Assembly: GCA_002069885.1 (NCBI GenBank) | Contig: MWCD01000038.1 | Span: forward strand, 1-37,215 | Direction: 5' to 3' | Length of the DNA stretch: 37,215 nucleotides | Origin: a bacterium ADurb.Bin236 | GTDB lineage: Bacteria > UBP15 > UBA6099 | Shown here: positions 1 to 9,238 of the stretch, one piece after another | How positions within the stretch are numbered: position 1 is the stretch's first letter | Layout: the number at the start of each line of letters is the position of its first letter | Position numbers and translations under genes: made by a program | Notes under the pieces: model-generated | The model's database searches: none | Told to the model about the DNA's origin: nothing | The model's input: the letters and a program-made list of their open reading frames with translations, nothing else

Positions 1-2
1 GG

Positions 3-3000
3 GCCAGCGGGACAGTAGTATTCACGGACGGCTATATGAATTTCGGAACAACCTCTGGTTCTTCCGGCTACGGGTTCAGGGACAACGCCGGAACGCTCGA
101 ATACAAGAACGATCTTGGCGCGTGGGCGCCGGTGGCAGGCGGCGGCGGAAGCTATGTGCCGCTTGCCGGAGGGGCGATGACGGGCGGGCTGACGATATCA
201 AGCGCAAGCGCCACCGGGTCGCTATATGTTGACAATACAAACAACGCCAGTTCCGCGCGATTCATGAACGCTTTCGCGACGGCTACTGTGTATGCTGAGA
301 ATTCAAACGCAGGCCCGGCCGTATATGGACGAAACACAGGAACAGGAGTCGGCGGATATTTTGACACGAACGGAAGCAATCACGCGGTTTACGGGTTGAA
401 CACAGGAACAGGAACAGCGGGATATTTCGAGATATTCAACGGAGCAAACTCCGCCGCCGCGCTGAAAGCCGAGACGGACGGCGTCGGCAGCCTGCTTGAG
501 CTGCACAATTCCGGCTCTCCAGTTTTTACAGTTGACGCCGACGGAAACCTCGCCGCAAGCGGAACGATAAAAACAGGTAATGACACGGGAATAGACGGCT
601 ATGATGTGAACTTCTACGGCGCGCTGGGCGGCGGCAACACAGGCGCTCGGATGTACTGGGACGCCGACACATCTGCCTTCCGAGCGGGGCGGGACGACAC
701 CGGAACAAACTGGGATAACCCCAACACCGGCCTCTACTCCTTCGCCTCCGGCTACAACACAAAAGCAAGCGGCCAGCAATCAACAGCAACAGGATGGAAC
801 ACAACCGCAAGCGGCCAGACCGCGACAGCGTTGGGCAAACAGACAACCGCAAGCGGCCAGACCGCGACAGCGTTGGGCGACTACACAACCGCAAGCGGCT
901 CGAAATCTCTCGCCGCAGGAGAATATGTCATCGCAGGGCCCGCTGACAACACCATCGCGTTGGGCAAAGGCGTGGATGCCGGCAACCAAATGACTAACAA
1001 CGTTGCCTACTCCCTCGGCATCGGCTTTAACAGCACCGTTCCTACATTCTTCGTCGGCCCGGCGAGCGGAATAGGCACATACGGAAAAGTGGGCATAGGC
1101 ACAACTACACCCGCATACTCCCTTGATGTCAACGGCACAGTAGCCGCCACAAGCGCCATCTTCGTTGCGGGCGGGCACGTCAACTTCGGAGCGAACCTAG
1201 GCGACACCGGCTACGGCTTCCGGGACAACGCCGGGACGATTGAATATAAGAACGACCTCGGCGCGTGGGCTCCTGTGGGCGGCGGCACGGAGGGCAACTT
1301 TGTGTCGAAGTCCGGCGACATCATCGACGGCGGGCTTGTTGTCAATTTCAACACCGCGACAGCGACCTTGCATGTGAAGACAGGAGACGCGGGTGGAACC
1401 GCCGCTTATTTCGAGCAGACCGGAATGCCTGCGGTGGCGACTCCGACGGTTTACATAAAAACCAACAACACTGACACGGGCAGCAACGCTCTTAAGATTG
1501 AAAGCGCCGCAGGGGACACGATTTACGCGCGGACAACCGGAGCGGGTAGCGTCGGATATTTCCACACGATGAACGGCGCAAGCGTCAATCCGACCGTGTT
1601 TGTTTTCTCCAACGGGCAGGGCGACTCATATTACTCCACCCAAATGGGAAGCGGACTTCTTTACGGCGGCAACCAGACAGGCTCTGGAAATCTAATGACG
1701 CTTAACGCAAGCAACTCGCCGATGTTCTCGGTGGACAGAAACGGCGCGGTGTACGCCAGCGGCACGGTAAGGACTGAATCCGCATCCGCCTTCGCAGCGC
1801 CGGTCAACGGCTACTACGCCTTCGGCCCGGTAGTCGGCCCGGCAGGCTACGGTTTCCGGGACAACGCCGGAACGCTTGAATACAGAAACGATGGCGGATC
1901 ATGGAGTTCATTCACAAGCGGCGGTTATGTCGCAAAATCAGGAGACACGATGACGGGCGGGTTGACGATAGACTTCAACACTGCTACGTCCAGCCTGTAT
2001 GTGAAGAACATGGGCGCCGGCCATGCGATAGCGGCCAGCGGCACCGTAACAATCGGCAGCAACACCGGAACAGACGGCTATGATGTGAGTTTCTATGGGA
2101 CATACGGCGCTTTTACGGGAAGCCGCATGTTCTGGGACGCAAGCAAGAGCGCTCTGCGCTCAGGCCGCGACGGCGACGGCACATATTGGAGCGACGCCAA
2201 CATAGGATCGTATTCCTTTGCGACAGGTTATAACTCCAAAGCGAGCGGAAACCATTCAAACTCGATCGGGCCGTGGACGACGGCGAGCGGAGAAGCTTCC
2301 GTCGCTCTCGGAGACGCTCTTACGTCAGGGGGCAATACGTCCGTGGCCATAGGGAGTTTCTCTTCCGCAAGCGGCGACTACACTTTGGCTGCGGGCCGCT
2401 GGGTAACGGCTGGGCCGATAGCAAACACAATGGCGATAGGCAAAGGCGTGGACGATTCCAACCGAATGACTAACAACACCGCCGACTCCCTCGGCATCGG
2501 CTTTAACAGCACCGTTCCGACATTCTTTGTCGGGCCAGCGAGCGGAATAGGAACATACGGCAAGGTGGGCGTCGGGACGACGACGCCGGCGTATGCGCTG
2601 GATGTCAACGGCACGGTAGCGGCCACAAGCGCGATCTTCGTTGCGAACGGACATATTAACTTCGGCGCGAACCTTGGCGACACCGGCTATGGAATCAGGG
2701 ACAACGCCGGAACACTCGAATACAAGAACGATCTTGGCGCGTGGGCATCGTTTGCTCCGGGAGGCGGAGACTATGTGTCCACATCCGGCGACACCGTCAG
2801 CGGCGGGCTTGTGCTTGATTTTGACTCGGCGACCACCACTCTCCATGTGAAGGCCGGAAGCATAGGCGGCGGCAGCGCGGCTTACTTCGAGCATCTCGGA
2901 GTTCCGGATACGGCCACCGCCACGGTTTACATTAAAACAGATAACATCAATGTGGGAAGCAACGCGCTCCGGGTAGAAAACGCCGTCGGCGACACGATTC

Positions 3001-6000
3001 ACGCGTCAACCACAGGCAATGGAAGCGTGGGATATTTCATGACCTCAAATGTAGTCAACATAAACGCGACTGTGTTTGCGCAAACCAGCGGGCAGGGCGA
3101 AGGTTTCTACGCCAACCACTCCGGAAGCGGGCTTCTGTACGGAGGCAACCAGACAGGCTCCGGAAATCTTATAACCCTTAAAGCGAGCAACTCGCCGATG
3201 TTTGCGGTGGACAGGAACGGCTCGGTGTACGCCAGCGGCACGGCCATTATTGAAGGCCCGGTTGTGTCGAAAGCCAACATGATGGGCCAGACGGCTTTCA
3301 AATCGACAGGCAGCAACGTCACAGGGTTGACATACGAAAACTCAGGCCTGAACGGCAGGGGAGCATACATGGAATCACTCAGCGCGGGCAACAGCTACCC
3401 CGTGCTTGAGATAAGAAACAGCGGGTCAGGCAACGCCACGCTCATACAGTCAGCCGGTTCAAGCGCGGCTACTTCTGCGGTTTACATAACATCAGACAAC
3501 TCGGAAAGCGCGAGCAGGGCGCTGTTCGCCGAGCATTCCGGCGCCGGAACCGCCATTCTCGGCTACAACACGGGAGACGGAATCGCCGGCCACTTCCAGA
3601 TACAAAATAACGCTAACATGACGACAGCTCTGCTTGCGGAGACAAACGGCGACGGCGGAAAAGCTGTGACAGGATACCATACCGGCAACAGCGGCTACGC
3701 AGGATATTTCAATGTCGGCAACGGCATCAGTTCAGCCGACGCGGTATTCGCCGGGACAAACGGCTCCGGCAGTCTTTACACAGGCAACCACACAGGCGGC
3801 GGCGGCAACCTGATACATCTGCAAACCGGCGGAACGGACACTTTCGTTGTTGACCAAAGCGGAAACATAATCGTCGGCGGCGCGGCGGGCAACTATGTGT
3901 CAAAATCCGGCGACACGATAACCGGCGGGCTTTATGTCGATTTTGACACCGCCACTGAAAGCTTGAAGGTGATAAACACTGATATAGCAGGCAAAGCTCT
4001 ATACGTAGAAGGAAACATACAATTAGGAATGAACGACGGATTCACAGGCTATGATGTGAACTTCTATGGCGCGATGGGAGCAGCAGGTTCGCGGATGTTC
4101 TGGGACGCGAGCAAGAGCGCGTTCAGGGCCGGCTACGACTCGATGGGAACAAACTGGATGGACGCCAATATAGGTATTGATTCTTTCGCGTCCGGGTTGA
4201 ACTCGAAGGCGTCAGGATTCGCGTCCACCGCGATGGGCGGAGGGACTACCGCCGGAGGCACGTATTCATTCGCCGTCGGAGACGGAACCACTGCAGGCGG
4301 GGATATGTCTGTGGCGATGGGCGGATACACCACTGCCGCAGGCACATCGTCGTTCGCCATGGGAGACAGCGCGACGGCGGGAGGAGTCACTTCAGTGGCA
4401 TTAGGAAGAGAAACCACCGCGAGCGGGGATTACTCAATAGCTCTCGGCCAATGGCTAACCGCAGGGCCGGCAGCTAACACGATCACGCTAGGCAAAGGCG
4501 TAGGCAACGCGACTCGACTTAACAACAACATCGCCGGTTCGATGATGGTCGGGTTTGAAAGCGACGTTCCCACTCTGTTCGTCGGCCCCGGCAGCGGAAT
4601 CGGAACTTACGGCAAAGTCGGCATAGGCACTGCTTTCCCGGCGGTCATGCTCGACGTGCGAGGCGCGTTCAACGTCGGCAGCGATGTCGGCGCGGACGGA
4701 TATGATGTCAACATGCACGGCGATTCAGTTGGATCGAAACTTTTCTGGGACTCATCGAAAATGGCCATCCGCGCGGGCAGGGACGCGGCCGGAACTAATT
4801 GGAACGACTTGAATGTGGGACAATACTCGGCGGCGTTCGGCTACAACACGATGGCAAGCGCAGTAGGCTCTTTCGTAACAGGCAACCAATCCTCCGCTTC
4901 TAACACATATTCCGTGGCGATGGGAGACACCGCGCAATCGACAGGGATAACTTCAATTGCTATAGGAAATGTTGCTTCCGCTGCAAACGATTATGCGGTC
5001 TCAATCGGCGACAACACTTCCGCATGGGGAATGTCCTCAACCGCGCTTGGATACTACACGACAGCCAACGCTTCATATTCAACGTCGATGGGCAAATGGA
5101 CGACAGCGCAAGCGAATTCTTCTATAGCCATCGGCTCCGGTGTAAATGACTTGAACCGCATGTCGAACAACGTCGCAAACTCTTTAGGCATCGGGTTCAA
5201 TACGACTATTCCCACCCTCTTCGTAGGCCCCGGCGTCGGCGTCGGCACACACGGCAACGTGGGCATCCGCACGACGACTCCGGAAATGTCCGCCGCGCTT
5301 GAAATCGCAGGCACGGACGGCGCGCTGCTGCTTCCCCGTTTGTCAACCTTTGAGCAGGACATGCTCACGGGTGTCAACGGCATGTTGATATATAACGCCT
5401 CCACTAATAAGTTCAGGGGATACAGGAGCGGCGCATGGTCAGACTTAGGCGGCGGCGATTTCATGTCCAACGGCAGCGTGCCCATGACAGGCTCGCTGAC
5501 AGTCGGCGACAACACCGGCTTCGACGGCTACGATGTCAATTTCTACGGCACATACAACGGCTTCGCTGGATCTCGAATGTTCTGGGACGCAGACAAGAGC
5601 GCGTTCCGCGCGGGTAGAGATTCGACGGCCGCAAACTGGAACGACGGAAACGTGGGCGCGTATTCTTTTGCCGCCAATTATGACACTAAAGCAAGCGGCA
5701 TGTATTCCACCGCGCTTGGAAACCAAACCATCGCGACAAACTTGGCGTCGGTGGCTTCAGGCATGTTCACATACGCATACGGCTCATATGCGAACGCGAC
5801 AGGCTATAACACCGAGGCAAGCGGGGACTACTCGTACACAATGGGCAACTCGACAACCGCAAGCGGGGCGTACTCTCTGGCAGTCGGACAATGGGTGACG
5901 GCTGGATTTGCCGACAATACCGTGGCTATCGGAAAAGGCGTCAACGATGTCAACCGCATGACGAACAACACGGCCAACTCTTTTGCCGTCGGCTTCAACA

Positions 6001-7889
6001 GCAACCTGCCAACGATCTTCGTCGGCCCCGCAAGCGGAATCGGAACTTATGGCAAAGTCGGCATAGGCACTGTAACGCCCGCCACGATGCTTGACCTTCG
6101 CGGAGATTTCAACGTCGGCAGCGACACCGGCGCGGACGGCTACGATGTGAGTTTCTACGGAACATACGGCGGCAACACGGGTATGCGCATGTACTGGGAC
6201 GCCTCAAAAGCCGCTTTCCGGTCAGGCAGGGACTCGGACGGCACATTCTGGAGCGACGCCAACACGGGAGCTTATTCATTCGCGGCGGGATACAACGCCA
6301 AGGCGGCCGGCGAATCTTCTGTGGCCTTGGGACAACAAGCCACAGCTAGCGCCATGCATTCGGTGGCGATCGGATACAACACCAACGCCGGGTTGTACGC
6401 CACCGCCATCGGATATTCGACCACGGCCAGCACCACCGCCGCAACCGCATTGGGAAGCACGACCACCGCAAGCGGCATTTACTCCACCGCTATGGGCTAC
6501 GGCACATCTTCAAGCGGCAACTCCTCAACAGCAATGGGCAGAGAAACCGCCTCTTCCAACTCATACGCTACCGCTATGGGATATCAGACATCAGCCAGCG
6601 GCACAGCCTCTCTTGCCGCCGGTCAATGGGTGACCGCCGGCCCCGGAGCAAACACAATAGCTATCGGAGCGGGCGTGGACGACATCAACCGCATGGTAAT
6701 AAGCGCGATGAATTCCTTCGGAATCGGATTCAACAGCACGATACCTACACTCTTCGTCGGAGCGGCAAGCGGCATAGGCACATACGGCAAAGTCGGCATA
6801 GGCACATCGACCCCCGCCACGATGCTCGACCTTCGCGGAACGTTCAACGTCGGCGCGGATACCGGCGCGGACGGTTACGATGTGAACTTCTATGGCTCGA
6901 ACGGCAATATTGGGTCCAGAATGTTCTGGGACTCCTCCAAGATGGCCTTCCGTGTCGGACGCGACGACGACGGCGCTCACTGGAACGACGGCAGCGTGGG
7001 ATTCTATTCTTTAGGAACAGGATTCAACACCATTGCAAGCGGCGATTACTCTACGGCATTGGGCATCGGAACGACGGCGAGCGGCATGTACTCGACAGCG
7101 CTTGGCGGACAAACTACGGCATCATCTAACTACGCGACCGCGATGGGTATGAGCACGCTAGCGAGCGGAGACGCGTCGACCGCCATCGGAGCCAATTCGA
7201 CTGCTAGCGGCTGGTACTCTCTGGCAGCCGGCCAATATGTGACTGCTGGCCCCAACAATAACACCATAGTCATCGGCAAAGGCGTCAGCGACGTCAGCCG
7301 TTTGGTAAATAACAACGTCAACTCTCTAGTTATGGGATTCAACAGCGACGTGCCCACGCTCTACATCGGCCCCGCCGGCGGTTCAGGCAAGATAGGCCAA
7401 GTGGGCGTCGGCACGACCGCCCCCGGCGCTTTCCTCGGCGTCGATAATCCTGACGCTTCAGACGCCGGAATCGTCATCAGGGGAGACACCGAGGGCGCGG
7501 GACATCTTCTTGTTCTCCAAAAAGCCGGCGTCGATAAATTCATCATCAACAACAACGGCGTGGTCACCCTAAAAGGCTGCCCTGCGGACATGAAGAGCGC
7601 GGGCGCTTACTGCATCGAAATCGACGAGCGCGCGGGGAAGCCGTACACCGGGGCCGTTAATGACTGCCAGAGCGCAGGAAGAATGATGTGCACCACTTCC
7701 CAGTGGATTGCCGCCTGCAACAACGTCGCCGGACTTAACACATTGACCGACAACGGAGAATGGGTGGATTCCGTTTTCTACAATAATGGAACCGGGCAGC
7801 TTCAGAGCATATTCGTAGGCAACGCTGGTTGCGGAAACATCGGCAACGACAACTTGGTCAACAACCGCACCTTCAGATGTTGCCTGTGA
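3..7889 (+). CDS. Giant modular surface/tail-fibre-like repeat protein, 5' end outside window
   Basis: The frame is open from the left edge. The codons before the first ATG (position 36) read ASGTVVFTDGY, which continues the internal repeat pattern, so the true start lies upstream. About 2,628 residues are visible. The protein is built from at least two module types. One is 'GYGFRDNAGTLEYKNDLGAW', in four copies in the first third. The other begins 'GADGYDVNFYG..GSRMFWD', followed by YadA-head-like 'TTASG..STALG' strings and ending 'GTYGKVGIGTTTPA..LDVNGT'; there are seven copies. Such strings are known from trimeric autotransporter heads and phage or bacterial fibre proteins and form beta-rich stalks. 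The last ~100 residues are cysteine-rich (GCP, AYC, NDC, MMC, AAC, AGC, CC), resembling a C-type-lectin or FGE-like cap. I infer an exported adhesin or fibre. No C-terminal autotransporter anchor is visible. A terminator follows at 7979. Confidence 0.8.
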   Translation, partial: ASGTVVFTDGYMNFGTTSGSSGYGFRDNAGTLEYKNDLGAWAPVAGGGGSYVPLAGGAMTGGLTISSASATGSLYVDNTNNASSARFMNAFATATVYAENSNAGPAVYGRNTGTGVGGYFDTNGSNHAVYGLNTGTGTAGYFEIFNGANSAAALKAETDGVGSLLELHNSGSPVFTVDADGNLAASGTIKTGNDTGIDGYDVNFYGALGGGNTGARMYWDADTSAFRAGRDDTGTNWDNPNTGLYSFASGYNTKASGQQSTATGWNTTASGQTATALGKQTTASGQTATALGDYTTASGSKSLAAGEYVIAGPADNTIALGKGVDAGNQMTNNVAYSLGIGFNSTVPTFFVGPASGIGTYGKVGIGTTTPAYSLDVNGTVAATSAIFVAGGHVNFGANLGDTGYGFRDNAGTIEYKNDLGAWAPVGGGTEGNFVSKSGDIIDGGLVVNFNTATATLHVKTGDAGGTAAYFEQTGMPAVATPTVYIKTNNTDTGSNALKIESAAGDTIYARTTGAGSVGYFHTMNGASVNPTVFVFSNGQGDSYYSTQMGSGLLYGGNQTGSGNLMTLNASNSPMFSVDRNGAVYASGTVRTESASAFAAPVNGYYAFGPVVGPAGYGFRDNAGTLEYRNDGGSWSSFTSGGYVAKSGDTMTGGLTIDFNTATSSLYVKNMGAGHAIAASGTVTIGSNTGTDGYDVSFYGTYGAFTGSRMFWDASKSALRSGRDGDGTYWSDANIGSYSFATGYNSKASGNHSNSIGPWTTASGEASVALGDALTSGGNTSVAIGSFSSASGDYTLAAGRWVTAGPIANTMAIGKGVDDSNRMTNNTADSLGIGFNSTVPTFFVGPASGIGTYGKVGVGTTTPAYALDVNGTVAATSAIFVANGHINFGANLGDTGYGIRDNAGTLEYKNDLGAWASFAPGGGDYVSTSGDTVSGGLVLDFDSATTTLHVKAGSIGGGSAAYFEHLGVPDTATATVYIKTDNINVGSNALRVENAVGDTIHASTTGNGSVGYFMTSNVVNINATVFAQTSGQGEGFYANHSGSGLLYGGNQTGSGNLITLKASNSPMFAVDRNGSVYASGTAIIEGPVVSKANMMGQTAFKSTGSNVTGLTYENSGLNGRGAYMESLSAGNSYPVLEIRNSGSGNATLIQSAGSSAATSAVYITSDNSESASRALFAEHSGAGTAILGYNTGDGIAGHFQIQNNANMTTALLAETNGDGGKAVTGYHTGNSGYAGYFNVGNGISSADAVFAGTNGSGSLYTGNHTGGGGNLIHLQTGGTDTFVVDQSGNIIVGGAAGNYVSKSGDTITGGLYVDFDTATESLKVINTDIAGKALYVEGNIQLGMNDGFTGYDVNFYGAMGAAGSRMFWDASKSAFRAGYDSMGTNWMDANIGIDSFASGLNSKASGFASTAMGGGTTAGGTYSFAVGDGTTAGGDMSVAMGGYTTAAGTSSFAMGDSATAGGVTSVALGRETTASGDYSIALGQWLTAGPAANTITLGKGVGNATRLNNNIAGSMMVGFESDVPTLFVGPGSGIGTYGKVGIGTAFPAVMLDVRGAFNVGSDVGADGYDVNMHGDSVGSKLFWDSSKMAIRAGRDAAGTNWNDLNVGQYSAAFGYNTMASAVGSFVTGNQSSASNTYSVAMGDTAQSTGITSIAIGNVASAANDYAVSIGDNTSAWGMSSTALGYYTTANASYSTSMGKWTTAQANSSIAIGSGVNDLNRMSNNVANSLGIGFNTTIPTLFVGPGVGVGTHGNVGIRTTTPEMSAALEIAGTDGALLLPRLSTFEQDMLTGVNGMLIYNASTNKFRGYRSGAWSDLGGGDFMSNGSVPMTGSLTVGDNTGFDGYDVNFYGTYNGFAGSRMFWDADKSAFRAGRDSTAANWNDGNVGAYSFAANYDTKASGMYSTALGNQTIATNLASVASGMFTYAYGSYANATGYNTEASGDYSYTMGNSTTASGAYSLAVGQWVTAGFADNTVAIGKGVNDVNRMTNNTANSFAVGFNSNLPTIFVGPASGIGTYGKVGIGTVTPATMLDLRGDFNVGSDTGADGYDVSFYGTYGGNTGMRMYWDASKAAFRSGRDSDGTFWSDANTGAYSFAAGYNAKAAGESSVALGQQATASAMHSVAIGYNTNAGLYATAIGYSTTASTTAATALGSTTTASGIYSTAMGYGTSSSGNSSTAMGRETASSNSYATAMGYQTSASGTASLAAGQWVTAGPGANTIAIGAGVDDINRMVISAMNSFGIGFNSTIPTLFVGAASGIGTYGKVGIGTSTPATMLDLRGTFNVGADTGADGYDVNFYGSNGNIGSRMFWDSSKMAFRVGRDDDGAHWNDGSVGFYSLGTGFNTIASGDYSTALGIGTTASGMYSTALGGQTTASSNYATAMGMSTLASGDASTAIGANSTASGWYSLAAGQYVTAGPNNNTIVIGKGVSDVSRLVNNNVNSLVMGFNSDVPTLYIGPAGGSGKIGQVGVGTTAPGAFLGVDNPDASDAGIVIRGDTEGAGHLLVLQKAGVDKFIINNNGVVTLKGCPADMKSAGAYCIEIDERAGKPYTGAVNDCQSAGRMMCTTSQWIAACNNVAGLNTLTDNGEWVDSVFYNNGTGQLQSIFVGNAGCGNIGNDNLVNNRTFRCCL
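66..2752 (+). repeat. Four-copy 'GYGFRDNAGTLEYKND' coding repeat
   Basis: A unit of roughly 65 bp recurs near 66-130, 1209-1272, 1845-1905 and 2685-2750, inside the giant repeat gene. The first and last copies are nearly identical over about 45 bases. Each unit precedes a Gly-rich linker and a 'YV..SGDTMTGGL' segment, so it marks the start of a higher-order block. Confidence 0.7.
574..7440 (+). repeat. Seven-copy 'GYDVNFYG / STALG / VGIGTTTP' coding repeat array
   Basis: Module copies begin near 574, 2053, 4021, 4674, 5503, 6112 and 6847. Each encodes a GYDV(N/S)FYG head, an (M/F)(Y/F)WD..K.A.R.GRD segment, a variable number of 14-residue 'TTASG.YSTALG' units, and a 'NTIAIGKGV..NRM.NN..NS.GIGFNS..PT.FVGPASGIGTYGKVGIGT' tail. 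Copies 1 and 2 are close at DNA level as well as protein level: the stretches near 1006-1075 and 2482-2551 differ by only scattered bases. That indicates recent duplication or gene conversion. The number of 14-residue units varies between modules, so this part expands and contracts. Confidence 0.8.
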
Positions 7890-7978
7890 CGCGCGAAAAA
7901 ACAAATAGCGTCAACGCAATGTCGCATCTGGCTTGCTGATTAATCGATAGTAAGCAGTAATATGATAGCATTAAAAAA

Positions 7979-8006
7979 CGCCGCTCCGCAAAAATCGGGA
8001 GCGGCG
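7979..8006. terminator. Strong stem-loop terminator after the repeat gene
   Basis: A perfect 9-bp GC-rich stem (CGCCGCTCC at 7979-7987 with GGAGCGGCG at 7998-8006) encloses a 10-nt loop. An A-run (7973-7978) precedes it and CTTTC follows. It lies 90 bp downstream of the giant gene's stop codon. The short T tract makes it a moderate intrinsic terminator on the + strand, and the A-run gives a better U tract on the - strand, so it may work in both directions. Confidence 0.7.
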
Positions 8007-8076
8007 CTTTCACTTACGTTGATTCTCCCCGGACTAACTCTGAAACCGTAATAATTTAGGGCGAATTTTTCTCTTG

Positions 8077-8222
8077 AATTCTTCAAAATCCTTGGTATAT
8101 GCATGTTATTAGATGCTTCTACCCACTACCAAGTGTGCCATGCGCAAAGCTTTTTCCTTTGCGCATGATGCTTTTTACCAAAGTAGTTAGTGGGAACTTT
8201 CATTTAATTCTTCGTATATGCA
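8077..8222. repeat. Hairpin element bracketed by short direct repeats
   Basis: A perfect 10-bp inverted repeat (ATGCGCAAAG 8140-8149, CTTTGCGCAT 8157-8166) is nested inside a second inverted pair (CCCACTA 8122-8128, TAGTGGG 8188-8194). Outside this, the words AATTCTTC and TATATGCA occur in the same order on both sides (8077-8084 and 8096-8103; 8206-8213 and 8215-8222). It could be a structured RNA, a bacterial palindromic repeat or a small non-autonomous element. No protein is encoded. Confidence 0.4.
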
Positions 8223-8370
8223 ACATTTTCACCCCATCAAAAAACACCGCTTTTTAGAGCACGGCAGGTTAACGGATTGAGAATCGGACGGTACGAAATT
8301 GTACAAGTTTGGAAAAATACAGTCAAAAATAGTCCAAAATCAAATATTCGATCCCGGAATTTATGGATTC

Positions 8371-8395
8371 AACTGTTGCAAATTTTGCAACAGTT
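8371..8395. promoter_or_regulatory. 25-nt near-perfect palindrome, candidate operator
   Basis: AACTGTTGCAAA (8371-8382) and TTTGCAACAGTT (8384-8395) are perfect 12-bp reverse complements around a single central T. With no T tract beyond it, and a spacing suited to a dimeric regulator, it looks more like a protein-binding site than a terminator. It lies about 230 bp upstream of the MerR-like gene, so autoregulation is possible but unproven. Confidence 0.45.
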
Positions 8396-8538
8396 CAAAA
8401 GAGGGCGGACATGAAGCAACTCGTAATATTGAGTATTACATCTTTGACGCTATTATTTCAGCCTGTTCCCGCTTTAAATTCCACATGGTCTATCAGTTCC
8501 TCATCTGAGAAAACTGCAAATAATTTTTTCGATGGGGG

Positions 8539-8570
8539 TTGACAGTCTGTTAAGGTGGCAGTAATATAAA
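8539..8570 (+). promoter_or_regulatory. Promoter of the MerR-like gene
   Basis: A consensus -35 TTGACA (8539-8544) is followed either by TAATAT at 8562-8567 (17-bp spacer) or by TATAAA at 8565-8570 (20-bp spacer). A long 19-20 bp spacer is the hallmark of promoters activated by MerR-family proteins, and the gene downstream encodes a MerR-like protein. The leader to the ATG at 8603 is short. Confidence 0.5.
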
Positions 8571-8602
8571 ACGCAAAGGCTTACACATATTGGCGGTGAA
8601 TC

Positions 8603-9184
8603 ATGTCCAAAACTGTTAAAGAATGGCTGACCAAGGATGAGTTGGAATCTGAGTTAAGGCGTTCAGGTGTTGACCTAATCGAAAAACGCAAGAACAGGAA
8701 CATCAAACGCGTGCTTTATTATTATCGGTACAAGGGGCTGATAACCCCACCCATTCGAAAAATGGTGGGTAAGCGGCTGACCCTTTTTTATAACAGCATC
8801 GTTATAAGTGAGATTCTTACTATCAGGCTTTTGAAAGAACGCGGCAAATCACTTGATAAAATAGAGGATTACATGAAGAAAATGGTGAAGTCCGAATTTG
8901 TATCCAGCGCTCGTGACGCCATACGCGAGGTGGAAGATAGATTCGGAATGGAACCGGATACGGAGATGGTGGTGTTGTCTGCTCTCAGCAAGGATGGGCA
9001 ATTCATTTATCTCAAGACCACAAAACAGAACAAGAAGGCCGTATATGAAATGCTTGATAAAATAGGCTTCGAGTCAGAGAGCATTTCGAAAGAGGATATA
9101 GATAGAATAACAAAGCGATTATTTTTGCCATATTACTGCAAAGGCTTACGCTATAAACAGATTGGAGGTGCAAATGATTCCTAA
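8603..9184 (+). CDS. MerR-like winged-helix transcriptional regulator
   Basis: The 193-aa product has a MerR-type DNA-binding region in its first half: 'VLYYYRYKGLITPP' followed by 'GKRLTLFYNSIVISEILTIRLLKERGKSLDKI', i.e. the Y-x-R-x-x-G-L-I-x-P helix-turn-helix and wing pattern plus the following helices. The C-terminal ~90 residues (including 'TEMVVLSALSKDGQFIYLKTT') form a separate domain that I do not recognise; it is presumably a sensor. No cysteine cluster typical of metal-sensing MerR proteins is present. The ribosome-binding site is a weak GGTGA six bases before ATG. A consensus -35 lies upstream. The gene is followed after 54 bp by a 133-aa gene and then by a radical SAM gene on the same strand, suggesting that it regulates them. 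Family assignment is fairly sure; ligand and targets are unknown. Confidence 0.7.
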   Translation: MSKTVKEWLTKDELESELRRSGVDLIEKRKNRNIKRVLYYYRYKGLITPPIRKMVGKRLTLFYNSIVISEILTIRLLKERGKSLDKIEDYMKKMVKSEFVSSARDAIREVEDRFGMEPDTEMVVLSALSKDGQFIYLKTTKQNKKAVYEMLDKIGFESESISKEDIDRITKRLFLPYYCKGLRYKQIGGANDS

Positions 9185-9238
9185 GAAGGTTTTGTGCCAC
9201 CGATAACTTACGTCAATTAATCGAAAGAAGGTGTAATT

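Noticed and set aside
36-38. ATG at 36 as the start of the giant gene
   Set aside because: The frame stays open to the window edge and the upstream codons continue the repeat pattern, with no ribosome-binding site.
526-7400. CRISPR-like periodicity in the left region
   Set aside because: The repeats are in-frame coding repeats of variable length, without spacers.
7566-7889. Diversity-generating retroelement target in the cysteine-rich cap
   Set aside because: No reverse transcriptase or template repeat is present in the window; the cap alone is not enough.
8299-8508. 69-aa + strand ORF
   Set aside because: It contains the 25-nt palindrome, has no ribosome-binding site, and has no recognisable composition or motif.
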